Below, one piece after another: positions 7,333-16,517 of a stretch of 56,229 bases of DNA. The notes beneath the pieces were generated by a model, which ran no database searches, was not told where the DNA came from, and worked only from the letters and a program-made list of their open reading frames with translations. Location of the stretch: positions 4,231,059 through 4,287,287 of the forward strand of contig JAJHOH010000001.1 of the NCBI GenBank assembly GCA_021651055.1. The letters are read 5' to 3'. Made by a program: the position numbers and the translations under genes. The DNA comes from Candidatus Manganitrophus morganii. Its GTDB lineage: Bacteria > Nitrospirota > Nitrospiria > SBBL01 > Manganitrophaceae. Position 1 is the first letter of the stretch. The number at the start of each line of letters is the position of its first letter.

Positions 7333-8270
7333 GAAATCGAAACCGTCCCTCCCCATCCGTATCCCTTCTTCAGCAGAACGCGATAGAGGATGACGACCCC
7401 GACGAAGAGGGCCGCAAGCAAAAGGGTCATCCAACCGGCCTCGGCTTTGCGCACGACGACGGAGATGACATTTTTCCCGCCGAAGTAGTAGACGACACTT
7501 CCCAGATTAAGCAGCCCATGTAAAATCATTCCGGGGAAAAGGCTCTCCGTCCGCTCATAGAGATAGGCCGAGAGGACCCCGGTGAGGAGATGGGGGCTCG
7601 CGATCGATCCGTCCGCCAGGGTGAAAAGAAAAGAGGAGATGAGCGCCGCCATGATCGGATCGGACTTCCGGCGGATCGGCCCGTATAACAGGCCGCGGAA
7701 GACGATCTCCTCCGCAAACGGACGAAGGACCACCATAAATAGGATCGGAATGACGACGGAAGGGAGCCCCCACATTTTTTCAAAGAAGTGCATCAGGGCG
7801 GTGACGAGATCGCGGTTTCGGTAAAGCCGCATCAACCAGGCTTGGGACACCTCGATCGATTGAAATAGAAGGAAGATATAGAAGACGCAGTAAAGAACGA
7901 AGAACACCCCGATGATCCACCTCATCGCGAAGAGGAGGCGTATTCCCAATCGTTCCGACGAAAAACCGAGGAGGGTAAAAGGCCGACCGGTGATGAGCCG
8001 GTAAAAGAGGAGAACGCCGACGAAGACCGAGATTTCGGCCAGAAAATAGATCGGCACGATGGCCGGTTGATTCCGGAAGGACCAGGGAGACCAGAGAACG
8101 ATGGCGCTGACCGATTTGAGAAGGGTCGCGGCGAAGATGCCGATCCAAATGCTCCAGACCTGTCGGTCGAACAGGGTTCCCCGGTCAGGATAGGCGTCCT
8201 TCTTGACCGAAAAGACGGACCCGGCCGCCAAGAGAACGAGCAAATAGAAAGAGAGCGTCCACCATGTCAT
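7329..8270 (-). CDS. CPBP-family intramembrane metalloprotease (CAAX/Abi type)
   Basis: A 313-residue polytopic membrane protein with about eight hydrophobic segments. The C-terminal half carries the CPBP glutamate motif EEIVFRGLLYGPIRRK, then HLLTGVLSAYLYERT and a third motif HGLLN, the presumed metal-binding residues of this family. Bacterial members cleave membrane substrates or process peptides; some protect bacteriocin producers. The substrate here is unknown. The N-terminal 150 residues are extra transmembrane helices without recognised function. It is convergent with aat (4-bp overlap) and 88 bp upstream of the cytochrome c gene's end, on the same strand. Confidence 0.85.
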   Translation of the reverse strand: MTWWTLSFYLLVLLAAGSVFSVKKDAYPDRGTLFDRQVWSIWIGIFAATLLKSVSAIVLWSPWSFRNQPAIVPIYFLAEISVFVGVLLFYRLITGRPFTLLGFSSERLGIRLLFAMRWIIGVFFVLYCVFYIFLLFQSIEVSQAWLMRLYRNRDLVTALMHFFEKMWGLPSVVIPILFMVVLRPFAEEIVFRGLLYGPIRRKSDPIMAALISSFLFTLADGSIASPHLLTGVLSAYLYERTESLFPGMILHGLLNLGSVVYYFGGKNVISVVVRKAEAGWMTLLLAALFVGVVILYRVLLKKGYGWGGTVSIS

Positions 8271-8358
8271 CGGAGAGATCCAGGGACGAGATCAAGAACT
8301 CAGAAAGCCGGTGATCAGTATCAGAGAGAAAGATTTTCCATTCTTGACTCTATCAGCG

Positions 8359-8691
8359 TTACTTCAGTCCCGCAAGATAAGTTGCCACCACGTCGAGCTG
8401 TTTCTCGGTGAGGCCGACCTTCGGCATCCGGGTTCCCGGTCTTGCCTTTTCCGGATCTTGGAGGAATTCCCGGAGGGCCGTTTCCTCCAAACGTCCACCG
8501 ACGTTCGAGAGATTCGGTCCGCGCGTCCCGCCGGAGCCGTTGATCACGTGGCACCGTTTACATTTGGCATCAAAGACCTTCTGCCCCGCCTCCGCCGGTG
8601 AAAGGCCCGCTAGCGCCTCATCACTGATTCCACCCGAACACCCTGCCAGTAAAATTCCGACCGCCACCGTGGCCCAAATGAGTTTCGACAT
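8359..8691 (-). CDS. Lipoprotein mono-heme cytochrome c
   Basis: A 110-residue class I c-type cytochrome. The N-terminus MSKLIWATVAVGILLAGC is a lipoprotein signal with lipobox LLAGC, so the mature protein should be lipid-anchored at the periplasmic face of a membrane. CKRCH (residues 44-48) binds heme c covalently, and the distal ligand is probably the Met in GTRMPKVG. C-terminal helix TEKQLDVVATYLAGLK fits the fold. It is likely a small electron shuttle; partners cannot be told because no oxidase or reductase genes adjoin. It has its own promoter, upstream of which the MITE lies. Confidence 0.92.
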   Translation of the reverse strand: MSKLIWATVAVGILLAGCSGGISDEALAGLSPAEAGQKVFDAKCKRCHVINGSGGTRGPNLSNVGGRLEETALREFLQDPEKARPGTRMPKVGLTEKQLDVVATYLAGLK

Positions 8692-8723
8692 GTTTTACGC
8701 CCCCTCGTTTTCAAAATGAAAGC

Positions 8724-8752
8724 ATCTTATCAAAGAGAAGGGAAATAATCAA
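8724..8752 (-). promoter_or_regulatory. Promoter of the cytochrome c gene
   Basis: On the minus strand TTGATT (8752-8747) and TAAGAT (8729-8724) are separated by 17 bp. The start codon follows about 33 bp after the -10. The upstream edge lies 16 bp from the MITE. Confidence 0.6.
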
Positions 8753-8768
8753 AATAAAGTCCATCTGA

Positions 8769-8898
8769 GGTAGTGGGTCAGTTTGGGTTGAGCGGTTCCT
8801 TTTTGGTCGTCATTCCCGCGAAAGCGGGAATCCAGTGCTCTTAAACCTCTGGATGCCCGCTTCCGCGAGCATGACAAAATTTAAACTGGCCCACTACC
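8769..8898 (+). mobile_element. 130-bp MITE with 16-bp terminal inverted repeats and 8-bp target duplication (copy 1)
   Basis: The element begins GGTAGTGGGTCAGTTT and ends AAACTGGCCCACTACC, a 16-bp inverted repeat with one mismatch. It is flanked on both sides by the direct repeat CCATCTGA (8761-8768 and 8899-8906), a clean 8-bp target site duplication. Inside are two palindromic blocks, ATTCCCGCGAAAGCGGGAAT and a related imperfect one (GCCCGCTTCCGCGAGC). There is no coding capacity. A nearly identical copy in the opposite orientation lies at 52685-52809. These are the hallmarks of a non-autonomous element moved in trans by a transposase not present in this window. Confidence 0.88.
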
Positions 8899-8914
8899 CC
8901 ATCTGAAAACCACT

Positions 8915-8943
8915 TTTCAACGCCACTTGGTTTCGGTTATAAT
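8915..8943 (+). promoter_or_regulatory. Putative leuC promoter
   Basis: TTTCAA (8915-8920) and a perfect TATAAT (8938-8943) are 17 bp apart. The leuC ATG follows 48 bp after the -10. The MITE ends 16 bp before the -35, so the insertion may have replaced upstream regulatory sequence. No leader peptide or T-box/attenuator is evident. Confidence 0.55.
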
Positions 8944-8991
8944 GGCGGCTCGCATCGTCATTAAACGGATTGATCGGGAGATGAGAACAGC

Positions 8992-10398
8992 ATGAAACCG
9001 AAAACAATGTTTGAAAAGATCTGGGAAGCCCACGTCGTCCATGAAGAGGCCGGGAAGCCGTCGCTCCTATACATCGATCGGCATTTGATTCATGAGGTGA
9101 CCTCGGCCCAAGCCTTCGACGGACTTCGGCTGGCCAAGCGGAAGGTGCGGCGGCCCGAATTAACGTTTGCCACGATGGATCACAACGTCCCGACCACCGA
9201 TCGCGCCCTCCCGATCGAAGATGAAATCTCGGCCAAACAGATGGATACCCTCTCGCGCAATTGCAAAGAGTTCGGGGTGACCCTCTTCGATCTTAAGAGT
9301 CCGGAACAGGGGATCGTCCATGTGATCGGTCCGGAGTTGGGGCTGACCCTCCCCGGCTTTACTCTTGTCTGCGGCGACAGCCATACCTCCACCCACGGGG
9401 CGTTCGGAGCGCTGGCGTTCGGAATCGGCACGAGCGAGGTGGAGCATGTCTTGGCGACGCAGTGTCTTCTTCAAGACAGACCGAAAACCTTCCTGATCGA
9501 CGTAAATGGCCCGCGCCCCTACGGCGTGGAGGCGAAAGACATCATCCTCTCCATCATCGGGCGGATCGGCACCGGCGGCGGCGTCGGCAGCGTCATCGAA
9601 TACGCCGGCGATACGATTCGCTCGCTCAGCATGGAAGAGCGGATGACCGTTTGCAACATGTCGATCGAAGGGGGAGCCCGCGCCGGGATGATCGCCCCGG
9701 ACGAGAAGACCTTTGAATATTTGAAAGGACGAAAATACGCTCCCAAAGATTTTGATGCGGCGGTGACCCGATGGAAGAAGCTCCCGACCGATCCGGGCGC
9801 GACCTTCGATCGCACGCTGAAGATCGATGCGGCGACGTTGACCCCGCAGGTCACCTGGGGAACCAACCCCGGCCAGGTCCTGCCGATCGACGCCCGCATT
9901 CCGAATCCGACCGAATATACCGATCCGAACGACCGGAAGTCGGCCGAGCGGGCCCTCGAATACATGGGGCTGCGCCCCGGAACCCGGATCGAGGAGATCC
10001 CGATCGAGCGGGTCTTCATCGGCTCCTGCACCAACGCCCGGATCGAAGATCTTCGCCGAGTCGCCCAGTTCGTGAAGGGCCGCCGGGTCTCCTCCAAAGT
10101 CTATGCGATGATCGTCCCCGGATCGCAGCAGGTGAAGAAAAAAGCCGAAGAGGAAGGGCTCCATCGCATCTTCAAAGAGGCCGGGTTCGATTGGCGGGAG
10201 TCGGGCTGCTCGATGTGCCTCGGCATGAATCCCGATACCCTGAAGCCGGGTGAACGGTGCGCTTCCACCTCCAACCGGAACTTCGAGGGACGCCAGGGAA
10301 AGGGAGGACGGACCCATCTCGTCAGCCCGATCATGGCGGCCGCCGCGGCGGTCGAGGGACATTTCGTCGACGTTCGTCAGTACGATTCTAAAAAGTAG
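8992..10398 (+). CDS. leuC: 3-isopropylmalate dehydratase large subunit
   Basis: A 468-residue aconitase-family protein that, with LeuD, isomerises 2-isopropylmalate to 3-isopropylmalate in leucine synthesis. The 4Fe-4S ligands are visible as C346 in [10 protein letters not shown] and C406/C409 in [12 protein letters not shown]. Other family blocks are [30 protein letters not shown] and the C-terminal [20 protein letters not shown]. Length is normal. It is followed by leuD after 13 bp, so the two subunits are co-transcribed. leuA and leuB are not in the window. Confidence 0.97.
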   Translation: MKPKTMFEKIWEAHVVHEEAGKPSLLYIDRHLIHEVTSAQAFDGLRLAKRKVRRPELTFATMDHNVPTTDRALPIEDEISAKQMDTLSRNCKEFGVTLFDLKSPEQGIVHVIGPELGLTLPGFTLVCGDSHTSTHGAFGALAFGIGTSEVEHVLATQCLLQDRPKTFLIDVNGPRPYGVEAKDIILSIIGRIGTGGGVGSVIEYAGDTIRSLSMEERMTVCNMSIEGGARAGMIAPDEKTFEYLKGRKYAPKDFDAAVTRWKKLPTDPGATFDRTLKIDAATLTPQVTWGTNPGQVLPIDARIPNPTEYTDPNDRKSAERALEYMGLRPGTRIEEIPIERVFIGSCTNARIEDLRRVAQFVKGRRVSSKVYAMIVPGSQQVKKKAEEEGLHRIFKEAGFDWRESGCSMCLGMNPDTLKPGERCASTSNRNFEGRQGKGGRTHLVSPIMAAAAAVEGHFVDVRQYDSKK

Positions 10399-10411
10399 AA
10401 AGGGAGAATTC

Positions 10412-11008
10412 ATGGAGCCATTCACCAAATTAAACGGACTGGTCGCGCTGCTCGATCTTCCGAACGTCGATACCGATCAGATCATTCCGAAGCAGTTTCT
10501 GAAGCGGATCGAGCGGACCGGATTCGGACAGTTTCTTTTTTATGACTGGCGTTTTATCGACGGCAAGCAGCTCAACCCCGAATTCGAGATGAATGCCGAC
10601 CGGTATAAAGGGGCGACGATTCTCGTCACCCGCGCCAATTTCGGCTGCGGCTCCTCGCGCGAGCATGCCCCCTGGTCGCTCCTCGATTATGGTTTCAAGT
10701 GCATCATCGCCCCCTCTTTCGCCGACATCTTCTACAACAACTGTTTTAAAAACGGGATGCTTCCGATCGTCCTTTCCGAAGATCAGATCGAAACGATCTT
10801 CCAGCGGACCCGCGCCAGGGAAGGCTATCGATTGAATGTCGATCTGGAGAAGCGGGAGATCACGTCGGCGGACGGGCTGCTTTTTCTCTTCGATGTCGAT
10901 CCGTTCCGGCGGCATTGCCTGCTCAACGGGCTGGATGATATCGGTCTGACGCTTCAGCAGGAGGAGAAGATCAGCGAGTACGAGAGGACGCGGGCCTGGG
11001 TCTCGTAG
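10412..11008 (+). CDS. leuD: 3-isopropylmalate dehydratase small subunit
   Basis: A 198-residue partner of LeuC that forms the substrate-recognition swivelling domain. It begins [20 protein letters not shown] and shows [27 protein letters not shown] and [18 protein letters not shown], all diagnostic. The start is the ATG at 10412, with AGGGAGAATTC in front; the frame is open further upstream inside leuC but that part is not LeuD-like. It lies directly after leuC. Confidence 0.97.
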   Translation: MEPFTKLNGLVALLDLPNVDTDQIIPKQFLKRIERTGFGQFLFYDWRFIDGKQLNPEFEMNADRYKGATILVTRANFGCGSSREHAPWSLLDYGFKCIIAPSFADIFYNNCFKNGMLPIVLSEDQIETIFQRTRAREGYRLNVDLEKREITSADGLLFLFDVDPFRRHCLLNGLDDIGLTLQQEEKISEYERTRAWVS

Positions 11009-11084
11009 AGAGGTCCCGGCGGGCTCTACAGGTTCTGCTCGAATTGAATATGTCGGTCGAACCGATCGAGATCGGATTGGCGGA

Positions 11085-11582
11085 GTGGTGAAAAAGCTGG
11101 TTCCCTATCTGATCATCTTTTTTATCGGGCTCATGCTGGCCGGGTTTATTATTTCCTTTCTTCTCCCCTCCATCTGGAAACCGGACTCTCTTGCCGCCGT
11201 CGCGCTGATCAAGGCCGATTACCAGGCAATGCTGACAGAGAGCATCAAAGATCTTCCGAAAGAGACGACCGCCTACGGCGAGCGCGAGGAGTGCTGGACG
11301 GGCGATCAGACCCACTGTGTTTACGGTTGGTATACCGAATGGAAAGGGGCGGTCTACCTCGTCAGCTATACCTATGGCACGCGGGAGGATGACCGGCGGG
11401 GTATTCTGCGAGGCTGGTGGTGGGAGGTCGATATGAAAAACAAAACGGCCCGCCCCGTCTGGCTCTCCGAAACACTTTGGAAATCGTATGCGCTCCAGCC
11501 GACCGAAGGCTTCCTTGGCCTCATCGATTCGGCGGAAAAGCCGCTTCACCCGGCCATCCCTCCGCTCATGAAAATTCCATGA
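11085..11582 (+). CDS. Membrane-anchored protein of unknown function
   Basis: A 165-residue protein starting with GTG. Residues 5-28 (LVPYLIIFFIGLMLAGFIIS...) form a signal anchor or uncleaved signal peptide, so the remaining domain should lie outside the cytoplasm. That part is rich in tryptophan and tyrosine (CVYGWYTEWKGAVYLVSYTY, GWWWEVD) and has two cysteines at about 72 and 79 that could form a disulfide. Its stop overlaps the start of the hydrolase gene (ATGA), so the two are translationally coupled and may act together at the envelope. Family not recognised. Confidence 0.75.
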   Translation: MVKKLVPYLIIFFIGLMLAGFIISFLLPSIWKPDSLAAVALIKADYQAMLTESIKDLPKETTAYGEREECWTGDQTHCVYGWYTEWKGAVYLVSYTYGTREDDRRGILRGWWWEVDMKNKTARPVWLSETLWKSYALQPTEGFLGLIDSAEKPLHPAIPPLMKIP

Positions 11583-12415
11583 CGCGAATGGTGAAAGCGC
11601 CACGGATTCGATTCCTTCAATCTTTCACCTTCTGGTTCTTATCGGCCTTTCTCCTGGGAAGCGGTTGCGCCATGAAAAGCCTTATTTTCTTCCCCGAGAA
11701 AGAGATCACCCTCACCCCCGCCGACGCCGGACTCCCCTTCGAAGACCTCACCCTTACCACCGCCGACGGCGTCAAAATCAACGGCTGGTTCGTCCCCCAC
11801 CCCGAAGCGCAAACGACGATTCTCTGGCTGCATGGAAACGGGGGGAACATGAGCCACCGGGTGGGGCGAATCGACCGTTCCCATCACACGTTAAAAGCAA
11901 ACGTTCTCATCATCGACTATCGGGGTTATGGGCGAAGCGGCGGGCGGGTCTCGGAGAAAGGGACCTATCTGGATGCCGTTGCGGCGTATGATTACCTTCT
12001 CACCCGGGACGATGTCGATCCGGCGAGGATCATTCCTTTCGGGGCTTCGCTCGGGGCGGCGGTGGCGGTCGAGCTGGCCCTTCAGAGAAAGGTGCAGGGG
12101 CTGGTCTTGGAGGCGCCCTTCATCTCGATTCGAGAGATGGCGCGGGTCGCCCTCCCCTGGCTTCCGGTCGGAGGGCTGATCACGACCCGGTACGATAATC
12201 TCTCGAAGATCGGACGATTGGAAATTCCGATCTTGATCCTCCACGGCGACCGGGACGAGACCATTCCCTTCGCACAGGGCCGGAAGCTCTTCGAGGCGGC
12301 CCGCGGGCCGAAGACCTTTTATGCGATTCCCGGCGCCGGCCATAACAATACCGAAGCGGTCGGAGGCGAGGCCTATTTCAAGGCGATGGCCGACTTTATC
12401 TTCCGCCTTCCCTGA
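11579..12415 (+). CDS. Lipoprotein alpha/beta hydrolase (BEM46/ABHD13-like serine hydrolase)
   Basis: A 278-residue hydrolase with a lipoprotein signal (LSAFLLGSGC, Cys about residue 29), hence membrane-anchored outside the cytoplasm. The catalytic machinery is complete: oxyanion motif LHGNGGN, nucleophile elbow GASLGA, acid Asp in LHGDRDETIP, and His in GAGHNN. This arrangement and size fit the BEM46/YfhR type of esterase. The ATG overlaps the stop of the preceding gene by 4 bp. The tail overlaps the end of the convergent MFS gene by 20 bp. The substrate is unknown; an ester or thioester is likely. Confidence 0.85.
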   Translation: MTRMVKAPRIRFLQSFTFWFLSAFLLGSGCAMKSLIFFPEKEITLTPADAGLPFEDLTLTTADGVKINGWFVPHPEAQTTILWLHGNGGNMSHRVGRIDRSHHTLKANVLIIDYRGYGRSGGRVSEKGTYLDAVAAYDYLLTRDDVDPARIIPFGASLGAAVAVELALQRKVQGLVLEAPFISIREMARVALPWLPVGGLITTRYDNLSKIGRLEIPILILHGDRDETIPFAQGRKLFEAARGPKTFYAIPGAGHNNTEAVGGEAYFKAMADFIFRLP

Positions 12416-13604
12416 GCGGCGGCCCGCTCCCCCCTCCCCCCTTTTCCCGATCAAACCGGATGAATGCAATCAGGCTGACGATGAGAACCGCCGCGGCGGC
12501 GACGTACATCCTTCCGTAACGTTCTCCGATCGCGATGAAGCCGAGCAGCGGCGCTCCGATGAAGAGACCCAAATCGTAGAGCAGGGTAAAGAGGGTGATC
12601 GCGCTTCCTCGGTTTTCTTCCCGCGCCCGCTCGATCAGCATGACCGAAAGAATCGGAAAAATGAATCCATGCCCGATCCCGCTGAGCACGCCGCTCACGA
12701 TCAAGCCCGAGGGGGTCGGCCAGAACAGAAGGGCGACGATCCCGACCGCCATTGAAAACACCGATGGATAAAGAACCTTCTTGAGTCCGAACCGGTCGGG
12801 CCAGCTGCTCCCGGCCAGCCGGACGGTCACGGCGGTGAGGGTATACGCGATAAAGAAAGGGGTGATCGAGCCGATTCCCATCTTCAGGGCATACGGCTTG
12901 AGAAAGACCATGTAGGAGGTCATGCTGAAGGAGAAGGCGACGGTTCCGAGCAGCGGAATGCGAAGCGCCGGCCCCCGCAGAACGGAGAAGAAGCCCTCCG
13001 GTTCGGCGTCGTGGGAAGGGGTATCAGGTTCGCGAATAAAGAGGCTGGTGAAGATCGATAAAAGCGCAAGGGTCGCGCTGCTGAGAAAGAGGGCGGGATA
13101 TCCCCCAAGCCGGATAATCTGCTCCCCCACCAAAACACCGATCGCGCCGGAAAGATGCCCCGACACCCCGAAAAGGGCGATTCCTTCCGTCCGCCGCGTG
13201 GCCGGCGACAGATCGGCTGCCAGGGTGAAGAAGGCCGCCATCAAGATTCCCATGCCGAGCCCATGAAGCAGCCGGACAACGAAGATCGTCCACCCGACCT
13301 CATCGATGGCCAGATAAGAAAGATTGGCCCCCAGAAAGATCGCCCCGCCGGCGATCAATATTTTCCGCCGTCCGATCCGGTCGAGCGCCGCGCCGACCCA
13401 CGGACGAATGAGGATTCCGGAAAACGAGGCGGTCCCCATGATCAGGCCGACTGTAAAAAGATCGGCCCCCAGTTGCTGAAGAAACACCGGGAGCAGGACG
13501 TATGGCCAAAAAGAAAGCCCAAAGAGAAGATGAGCGGCAAAGAGAAGAATGAAGGCGCGCGTGATCAGAACAGGCCGGGTTTCATGAACCGTCGGATCTC
13601 TCAT
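12396..13604 (-). CDS. Major facilitator superfamily transporter
   Basis: A 402-residue inner-membrane protein with twelve predicted hydrophobic helices in two halves. The cytoplasmic loop between helices 2 and 3 carries GAALDRIGRRKILIAGG, the conserved MFS motif (G-x-x-x-D-R-x-G-R-R). A charged central loop (FIREPDTPSHDAEPEGFF) separates the halves. The start MRDPTVHETRPVLITR fits the usual N-terminal cytoplasmic tail. The gene is convergent with the hydrolase (20-bp overlap) and 71 bp downstream of the nitrilase-fold gene on the same strand. Efflux is more common than uptake for such proteins, but the substrate is unknown. Confidence 0.88.
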   Translation of the reverse strand: MRDPTVHETRPVLITRAFILLFAAHLLFGLSFWPYVLLPVFLQQLGADLFTVGLIMGTASFSGILIRPWVGAALDRIGRRKILIAGGAIFLGANLSYLAIDEVGWTIFVVRLLHGLGMGILMAAFFTLAADLSPATRRTEGIALFGVSGHLSGAIGVLVGEQIIRLGGYPALFLSSATLALLSIFTSLFIREPDTPSHDAEPEGFFSVLRGPALRIPLLGTVAFSFSMTSYMVFLKPYALKMGIGSITPFFIAYTLTAVTVRLAGSSWPDRFGLKKVLYPSVFSMAVGIVALLFWPTPSGLIVSGVLSGIGHGFIFPILSVMLIERAREENRGSAITLFTLLYDLGLFIGAPLLGFIAIGERYGRMYVAAAAVLIVSLIAFIRFDREKGGGGSGPPLREGGR

Positions 13605-13675
13605 GGTTTTATCATAACAGAACTGGAAACGAAGAATGAGGGGTGAAGATCAAGAGCAAAGAGTTGAATTGTACT

Positions 13676-14467
13676 TTAGGATTTCACGTACAGTCGGTCG
13701 CGCCGATCTTTTAAGAGATGATTGTAGCGATTGAGCGATTTGTTCCGGGCCAGCTTCGGGTCGATCTCAACCACATGGGACTCCTCTTTCCGATCGGAGG
13801 CCCGATAAAGGATTTTCCCCTTCGGATCGACCACCTCGCTCATGCCGATGTAGGTGAGGGTTTCCTTCCCGCGTGATTCGGACCCGACCCGATTGGCGGT
13901 GATCGCGAAGAGGCGGTTCTCCAAGCAGCGGGTCGGCATTGCATCGGGACAATACGGCAAGACGAGATTGGAAGGATGCGCGATGATGTCCGCCCCCAAA
14001 AGGGCGAGGCTTCGGGCCGCCTCCGGAAAGAACCAGTCGAAACAGATCATCATCCCGACGCGCGCTTTGCCGACCGGGTGGACCTGGAACCGAAGATTGC
14101 CGGGGGTGAACCAACGTGTTTCCTCATAGAAAAGATGGATCTTCCGGTAGACTGAAATAAACCCCTTCGGCCCGACCAAGACTGAAGAATTGTAAAACTG
14201 TTTTCCGCTTCGCTCCGCCAGCCCGGCGACGAGATGGGTTCTGTTCTCCTTGGCGAGGCGGATCAGTCGTTGCGTCGTCTGGCCGCTCGGGACCGGCTCG
14301 GCCAGCGCGGCGACCTCTTTTTTTGAAGTGAACTGGTAGCCGGTGTTAAAAAGTTCCGGCAGAACCCAGAGGTCAGCCCGCTGCCGCGTGATCCACTCCG
14401 CCGCGCGGTTGGTGTTCTTTTCCACCTCTCCGAACCGGCAATCGAATTGGACGAAACCGACTTTCAA
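13676..14467 (-). CDS. Nitrilase-superfamily carbon-nitrogen hydrolase
   Basis: A 263-residue cytoplasmic amidohydrolase. The Glu-Lys-Cys triad is visible: Glu in WVLPELFNTGY, Lys in YRKIHLF and Cys in MMICFDWFFPEAA. The sequence resembles the omega-amidase / carbamoyl-putrescine amidase branches, but substrate cannot be decided. The ATG lies inside the end of the ABC ATPase gene (4-bp overlap), so it is the last gene of a ligase-permease-ATPase-nitrilase unit. Why an amidase should be coupled to an exporter and a ligase is not evident; it may be positional only. Confidence 0.9.
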   Translation of the reverse strand: MKVGFVQFDCRFGEVEKNTNRAAEWITRQRADLWVLPELFNTGYQFTSKKEVAALAEPVPSGQTTQRLIRLAKENRTHLVAGLAERSGKQFYNSSVLVGPKGFISVYRKIHLFYEETRWFTPGNLRFQVHPVGKARVGMMICFDWFFPEAARSLALLGADIIAHPSNLVLPYCPDAMPTRCLENRLFAITANRVGSESRGKETLTYIGMSEVVDPKGKILYRASDRKEESHVVEIDPKLARNKSLNRYNHLLKDRRDRLYVKS

Positions 14468-15195
14468 TTTTTTGTCTCCGGGTTCCCGTCACTGGTGAAA
14501 TAAAGAAATGCCTGATGAAAGGACGAGGCCTTGGCTTCTTCCTTTAATGCCTCCGGCGTCCCTTCCCGGACCACGGCCCCCTTCTTGAGGATCAATACGC
14601 GCCGGCAGAGGCGGTCCACATACTCCATCAGATGGCTGGAGATCAAGACGGTCGCGCCGTTTCGATTGAATTCGACGATCATCTCCGCCAGCCGCTCCAT
14701 TGTGGCGACATCCAGGCCGTTGAACGGCTCATCGAGGATCAGAAGGCGCGGCGAGCCGATGAAAGCGGTGGAGAGGGCGACCTTTTTCTTCATCCCGAAG
14801 GAGAGATCCCGCAGGAGCGCTCCCCGTTTTTCGCTTAATCCGAAGGTCGCCAACCAGCGATCGATCTCCGCTGCCGGGGAAGGAACATTCTTGATCTCGG
14901 CGATGTAGGTCAAAAGCTCTTCCGGCGTGAGGCGCGGGTAGAGCATCGGCGATTCGGGGAGATAGCCGATCTGGCGCTTGGCCTCCTCCGGATCCTTCTT
15001 CAAGTCGATCCCGTTGATCTCCACCCGCCCCGCGTCGGGGTGAAGCAGCCCGGTGATCATCTTCATCAAGGTCGATTTGCCGGCCCCGTTGTTGCCGATC
15101 AAACCGCAGATTTCTCCGTCGATTTTTAAATCGAGCGGTTGGACAGCCACAATCCGGCCGTAGCGTTTGGTGACCCCTTGGAGCTGAATCGACAT
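14464..15195 (-). CDS. ABC transporter ATP-binding protein
   Basis: A 243-residue ABC ATPase. Walker A is GNNGAGKST (about residues 35-43), the ABC signature is LSFGMKKKVAL, Walker B is LLILDEPFNGLD, and the switch His is in LISSHLMEYVD. Similarity is greatest to the drug/polysaccharide-exporter type (CcmA/NatA-like). It follows the permease gene after 2 bp and overlaps the nitrilase-fold gene by 4 bp. Together with the permease it should form an ABC-2-like exporter working at the inner membrane. Confidence 0.93.
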   Translation of the reverse strand: MSIQLQGVTKRYGRIVAVQPLDLKIDGEICGLIGNNGAGKSTLMKMITGLLHPDAGRVEINGIDLKKDPEEAKRQIGYLPESPMLYPRLTPEELLTYIAEIKNVPSPAAEIDRWLATFGLSEKRGALLRDLSFGMKKKVALSTAFIGSPRLLILDEPFNGLDVATMERLAEMIVEFNRNGATVLISSHLMEYVDRLCRRVLILKKGAVVREGTPEALKEEAKASSFHQAFLYFTSDGNPETKN

Positions 15196-15197
15196 GG

Positions 15198-16517
15198 CTA
15201 GGCCACCTCCTCATTTTCAAGACGCGTGATTGCGGAACCGCGCAGGTTCCCCAGAACCGGAAAGACCAGAACAAAAAGAAGCGGGTGAAAAACGGCGATA
15301 AAAAGGGTGGCGAGCAACGAGAGGAAGCCGGCGATGATGTAGTGAAGCGCCGGCTTTTGGTCTCCCTCGCAGACGGTCCCCCCCGTCAGGGCGGATACTG
15401 CAAGTCCCACGAGGAGCAGTTGAAACAGCAGAGAGAAACCTTGCGCCGAGGAGAGCGGACGGACGATCATTTCGACGGCCCAAACCAGCCAGGGAATCGG
15501 AAGAGAGAGAAAAACCGCATAGAGGACCTTTCCTCGCCAGATCCGCTCCACCGCAAGGGGAAGAATGTAATCCATCGCGCGATAAGGCCGCTGGAGGGCA
15601 AAGAGGGTCGAAGCGGTCGCGGAGAGGAAATAGACCGCGCCCGCGCAGAAAACCGCGGCGGGAATATTTCCGCGCAGAACGACCGCCGCAACCAGAATGA
15701 AGGCAATCGCCAGATTGCGCCAGAAGAGCGGGGCGAAATTCCGCAGGGTCAACTGAAAGTCGCGCACCACCAGCGGGCGGACACTCTCTGGAAGCCACCG
15801 GCCGATCCGGTTAAAGAGGTTTCCCTTCGATTGAGATTCAAGCAGAAGCTGCTCGACCCCGGAGACATCGCTGTACCGCCACCTTCCGAATCCCCAAAAT
15901 CCGACCGTCACCAGAAATGGGGCGGCGAAATCGAGCCACCAGCCCATGCTTTCGATCGGAAGAAACCAGATCAGCCAGAGGAGAATGAAGAGGGCCAAGA
16001 GGAGCTCCGCCCGGCTCGGCGGATGAAGATGATTCCATAAGATCGTCAACCCGATCTCCATACCCGGGAAGAAAAGCCAAAAGGTAAAGACCCACCCGAT
16101 CAGGTCGGGCTTATCAAAGAAGAGGACGGTGAAAAGGGCGAAAAGAAAGAAGGGAAAGTCTCGGATCAGCTGTTCGATATAGAACATCACGTATCGTATC
16201 TCAGGCCGGATCGGCAACAGATCATCAATCGTCAGCGATTGCTCGGTCGGATAGAGGCGTTTTGAAAGGGGGAGAAAGTTAAAGAAGATCTTTAAGGAAA
16301 GGACGGCGAGCACCCCTTGAAGCAACGTCTCTTGGGAGATGGCGATGGACTGGACCGCGCCGATCTTGGAAGCAAAATCGTGAAAGATCCGCCGTCCCAA
16401 CAGAAAGACGGCGCCGATCATGACCGGAGCGAGAATGAAATAGGTCGCCCACTCCTCCGTCCATGTCCGGACAAGCCCCTTGATCCGAACTTTCAGATAC
16501 GAGCGAAGCGCACTCAT
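15198..16517 (-). CDS. ABC transporter membrane protein
   Basis: A 439-residue protein with about ten to twelve hydrophobic segments, for example YFILAPVMIGAVFLLG, FLFALFTVLFF and LLLALFILLWLIWFLP. The region LTIDDLLPIRPEIRYVMFYI is the sort of amphipathic coupling segment seen in ABC-2 permeases. Its ATG overlaps the last codons of the DNA ligase gene by 4 bp and its stop is 2 bp before the ATPase gene, which makes it the membrane partner of that ATPase. The transported substrate is unknown. Confidence 0.82.
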   Translation of the reverse strand: MSALRSYLKVRIKGLVRTWTEEWATYFILAPVMIGAVFLLGRRIFHDFASKIGAVQSIAISQETLLQGVLAVLSLKIFFNFLPLSKRLYPTEQSLTIDDLLPIRPEIRYVMFYIEQLIRDFPFFLFALFTVLFFDKPDLIGWVFTFWLFFPGMEIGLTILWNHLHPPSRAELLLALFILLWLIWFLPIESMGWWLDFAAPFLVTVGFWGFGRWRYSDVSGVEQLLLESQSKGNLFNRIGRWLPESVRPLVVRDFQLTLRNFAPLFWRNLAIAFILVAAVVLRGNIPAAVFCAGAVYFLSATASTLFALQRPYRAMDYILPLAVERIWRGKVLYAVFLSLPIPWLVWAVEMIVRPLSSAQGFSLLFQLLLVGLAVSALTGGTVCEGDQKPALHYIIAGFLSLLATLFIAVFHPLLFVLVFPVLGNLRGSAITRLENEEVA

